This document shows positions 18,604-19,821 of a stretch of 19,821 nt of DNA, piece after piece. The notes below the pieces were generated by a model. The model worked only from the letters and a program-made list of their open reading frames with translations. It was not told the DNA's origin and made no database searches. Origin of the DNA: AC-37 sp045805345 (GTDB taxonomy: Bacteria > Actinomycetota > Thermoleophilia > Solirubrobacterales > Thermoleophilaceae). The stretch is from the NCBI GenBank assembly GCA_045805345.1, contig JBJMLK010000224.1, positions 1-19,821 of the forward strand, read 5' to 3'. Position 1 is the stretch's first letter. Each line of letters starts with the position of its first letter. A program made the position numbers and the translations under genes.

Positions 18604-19406
18604 CGCGCGCCCCACAGGCGACCGTCGTCGTCCTTTCGCCGCACCCGGACGACGCCGTGCTGAGCGCATGGTCGGTGCTCACCCGCGACGCCGACGTGCG
18701 GGTGGTGAACGTGTGCGCCGCGCTGCCGCCACCCGGTCCGCCGCCCGCTTGGGACGTACTAACGCGCGCGCGCGACGGCGCCGAGCGGATGCGCGAACGC
18801 CTCGCCGAGGATTCGACCGCGCTCGCCCGGGCCGCTCGCCAGGCCGTGAACCTCGACTTCCTCGACGCCCACTACCGGCACGGCCCGCTCGACCGCGAAG
18901 CACTCGTCGCGTCCATCCGTTCGGAGGCGGGCGCGGCGCACGAGCTGTGGGCACCGGCAGGAATCGGCGGGCATCCGGACCACGTGGACGTTCGCGAGGC
19001 GGCGCTGACCGTCGCGGGCGACGGCGGCCCGCCCGTCCACCTCTACGCCGAGCTGCCGTATGCCGCGCGTCGCGGCTGGCCGCGCTGGGTGACCGGTCGC
19101 GCCGAGCGGCGGGGGCTCGACCTGGACGGGTGGCTGCGGAGCCAGCTGCCGCCGGGCACCGCGGTGCCGGGGGTGGCGCACGCCCTGTCGCGGGCCGGCG
19201 CCCGGCGCAAGCTGCGCGCGCTGCGCGCGTACAGGACGCAGTGGGACGCCCTCGCGGCGGAGGGCACGCTGGAGAACCGGCGGGTGCTCCGGTACGAGGT
19301 CAGCTTCCTCGCGCCCGCCGGTCGCGGTTCACGCCCGTCCGGACCCGGCGGCCGAAGCGGGACCCCCACGGCACCTCACGAGGTGCGGTTCCCAGCCGGC
19401 CGGTGA
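18600..19406 (+). CDS. PIG-L/LmbE family deacetylase
   Basis: The 268-aa product has the PIG-L/LmbE metal-binding motif VLSPHPDDAVLS (His15, Asp17, Asp18) and a second HPDH segment in GIGGHPDHVDVREA, giving the expected zinc-binding set. Relatives such as MshB remove N-acetyl groups from GlcNAc-type substrates (mycothiol, bacillithiol, GPI, antibiotic sugars). The AVLS rather than E-x-x-x ending is seen in a divergent subgroup. The predicted start is TTG at 18600, overlapping the upstream TGA as TTGA; no better start lies before the first strand (ATVVVLSPH). The C-terminal 30 or so residues after FLAPAGRGSR are Pro/Gly/Arg-rich and lie across a convergent gene, so the original stop may have been nearer 19320. 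No signal peptide is seen, so it is likely cytoplasmic. Confidence 0.85.
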   Translation: MTRAPQATVVVLSPHPDDAVLSAWSVLTRDADVRVVNVCAALPPPGPPPAWDVLTRARDGAERMRERLAEDSTALARAARQAVNLDFLDAHYRHGPLDREALVASIRSEAGAAHELWAPAGIGGHPDHVDVREAALTVAGDGGPPVHLYAELPYAARRGWPRWVTGRAERRGLDLDGWLRSQLPPGTAVPGVAHALSRAGARRKLRALRAYRTQWDALAAEGTLENRRVLRYEVSFLAPAGRGSRPSGPGGRSGTPTAPHEVRFPAGR

Positions 19407-19821
19407 CCGGCGCCTGCGCGTCGAGGTAGCCGAGCAGCTCGGGCTCGCCGTAGCCGAGGTCGGCCGCCTCGAGCCGCTCGGTCGTGAGCAGCTGGTCTCC
19501 GGTCACCGGGTGGAGGGCGGAGAGGAGCGGGAGCCGCGCGGGCGTGGGATGCACGTGGATCGAGGCAACGCGCGCCAGCGGAGCCGCGCTCGCCGGGCTG
19601 GGCCGGCCCAGGAGGCGTGGCGCCCGCGAGCGCAGCGCGCGTGCCGCGCGCCCGGCCACCGCGCGCGCCCGCGCGCCGAAGGGGACGCCGAGGTCGCGCC
19701 ACGCCAGCGGCGCGACCACCCAGCGCGCCGCGGAGAGCACGGTGGGCGGCGGTGCCGCGCGGCCGACCGTCCGCTCCGTCACGAGCTGCCCCGATCCCGT
19801 GAGATAGACCGGCTCGAGCCC
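19300..19821 (-). CDS. Hypothetical protein, partial (5' end outside window)
   Basis: The frame enters from the right edge and runs 173 codons to a stop at 19300. Residues before the first internal GTG (GLEPVYLTGSGQL) continue the same coherent sequence, so the true start is beyond the window. The conserved-looking part is VASIHVHPTPARLPLLSALHPVTGDQLLTTERLEAADLGYGEPELLGYLDAQAPVTGRLG, given here only in outline: SIHVHP, HPVTGDQLLT, DLGYGEPELLGYL and APVTGRLG. Composition and codon use support a real gene, but I do not recognise the family. The last 35 residues are basic and overlap the PIG-L gene by 107 bases on the opposite strand. It could be part of a glycoconjugate cluster continuing to the right; that is inference from neighbours only. 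Confidence 0.6.
   Translation of the reverse strand, partial: GLEPVYLTGSGQLVTERTVGRAAPPPTVLSAARWVVAPLAWRDLGVPFGARARAVAGRAARALRSRAPRLLGRPSPASAAPLARVASIHVHPTPARLPLLSALHPVTGDQLLTTERLEAADLGYGEPELLGYLDAQAPVTGRLGTAPREVPWGSRFGRRVRTGVNRDRRARGS

Overview
The window is about 70% G+C and densely packed. It looks like a chromosomal segment of a high-GC actinobacterium, most likely of the Thermoleophilia/Solirubrobacterales type. This placement is inferred from several signs: strong GC-ending codon use, GTG/TTG starts, near-leaderless gene starts, a secreted propeller protein with DGRYVAF-type repeats, and a P-domain protein ending in an Ig/chitobiase-like FECQLD...VRARN module. Also consistent is a gene joining an AbiEi-type HTH to a DUF559 nuclease. 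I saw no rRNA, tRNA, CRISPR array, insertion sequence or phage gene.

Layout. Positions 1-1125 (minus) hold the 5' part of a Tat-exported PhoD-like phosphatase/phosphodiesterase that runs off the left edge. Its upstream spacer (1126-1423) is rich in inverted repeats. Next comes a thrombospondin type-3 (calcium-binding) reading frame that looks like a fragment, followed by a coupled pair: an NTF2/SnoaL-like protein and an FMN-dependent L-lactate dehydrogenase-type enzyme (2072-3705). Opposing it is a second pair, NTF2-like protein plus lipoprotein sulfatase (5569-3707, minus). A divergent pair follows, an acyl-lipid desaturase and an overlapping COMT-type O-methyltransferase (5630-7434). Minus-strand genes encode a YjbR/MmcQ-like protein and a secreted beta-propeller protein.

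Positions 9185-11159 (plus) encode a clan-A glycoside hydrolase lipoprotein and a flavodoxin/NADPH-FMN-reductase-type protein. On the minus strand are an AbiEi-HTH/DUF559 nuclease (12025-11135) and a secreted GH3 enzyme (14904-12076). A co-directional plus-strand run ends the window: a 58-aa basic protein, a P-domain secreted protein, a 14-TM DHA2-type exporter, a GpgS-like glycosyltransferase and a coupled PIG-L/LmbE-type deacetylase. A minus-strand partial gene of unknown function enters from the right edge.

Functionally there is a theme of exported carbohydrate or ester processing (PhoD-like, sulfatase, clan-A GH, GH3) plus membrane lipid and glycoconjugate modification (desaturase, GpgS-like GT, PIG-L). 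No single pathway is proven. The most unusual items are a 50-bp near-perfect palindrome that contains the start codon of the AbiEi/DUF559 nuclease gene, an exact 23-bp direct repeat that brackets the P-domain gene at the ends of two reading frames, and the cluster of inverted repeats at 1126-1423.
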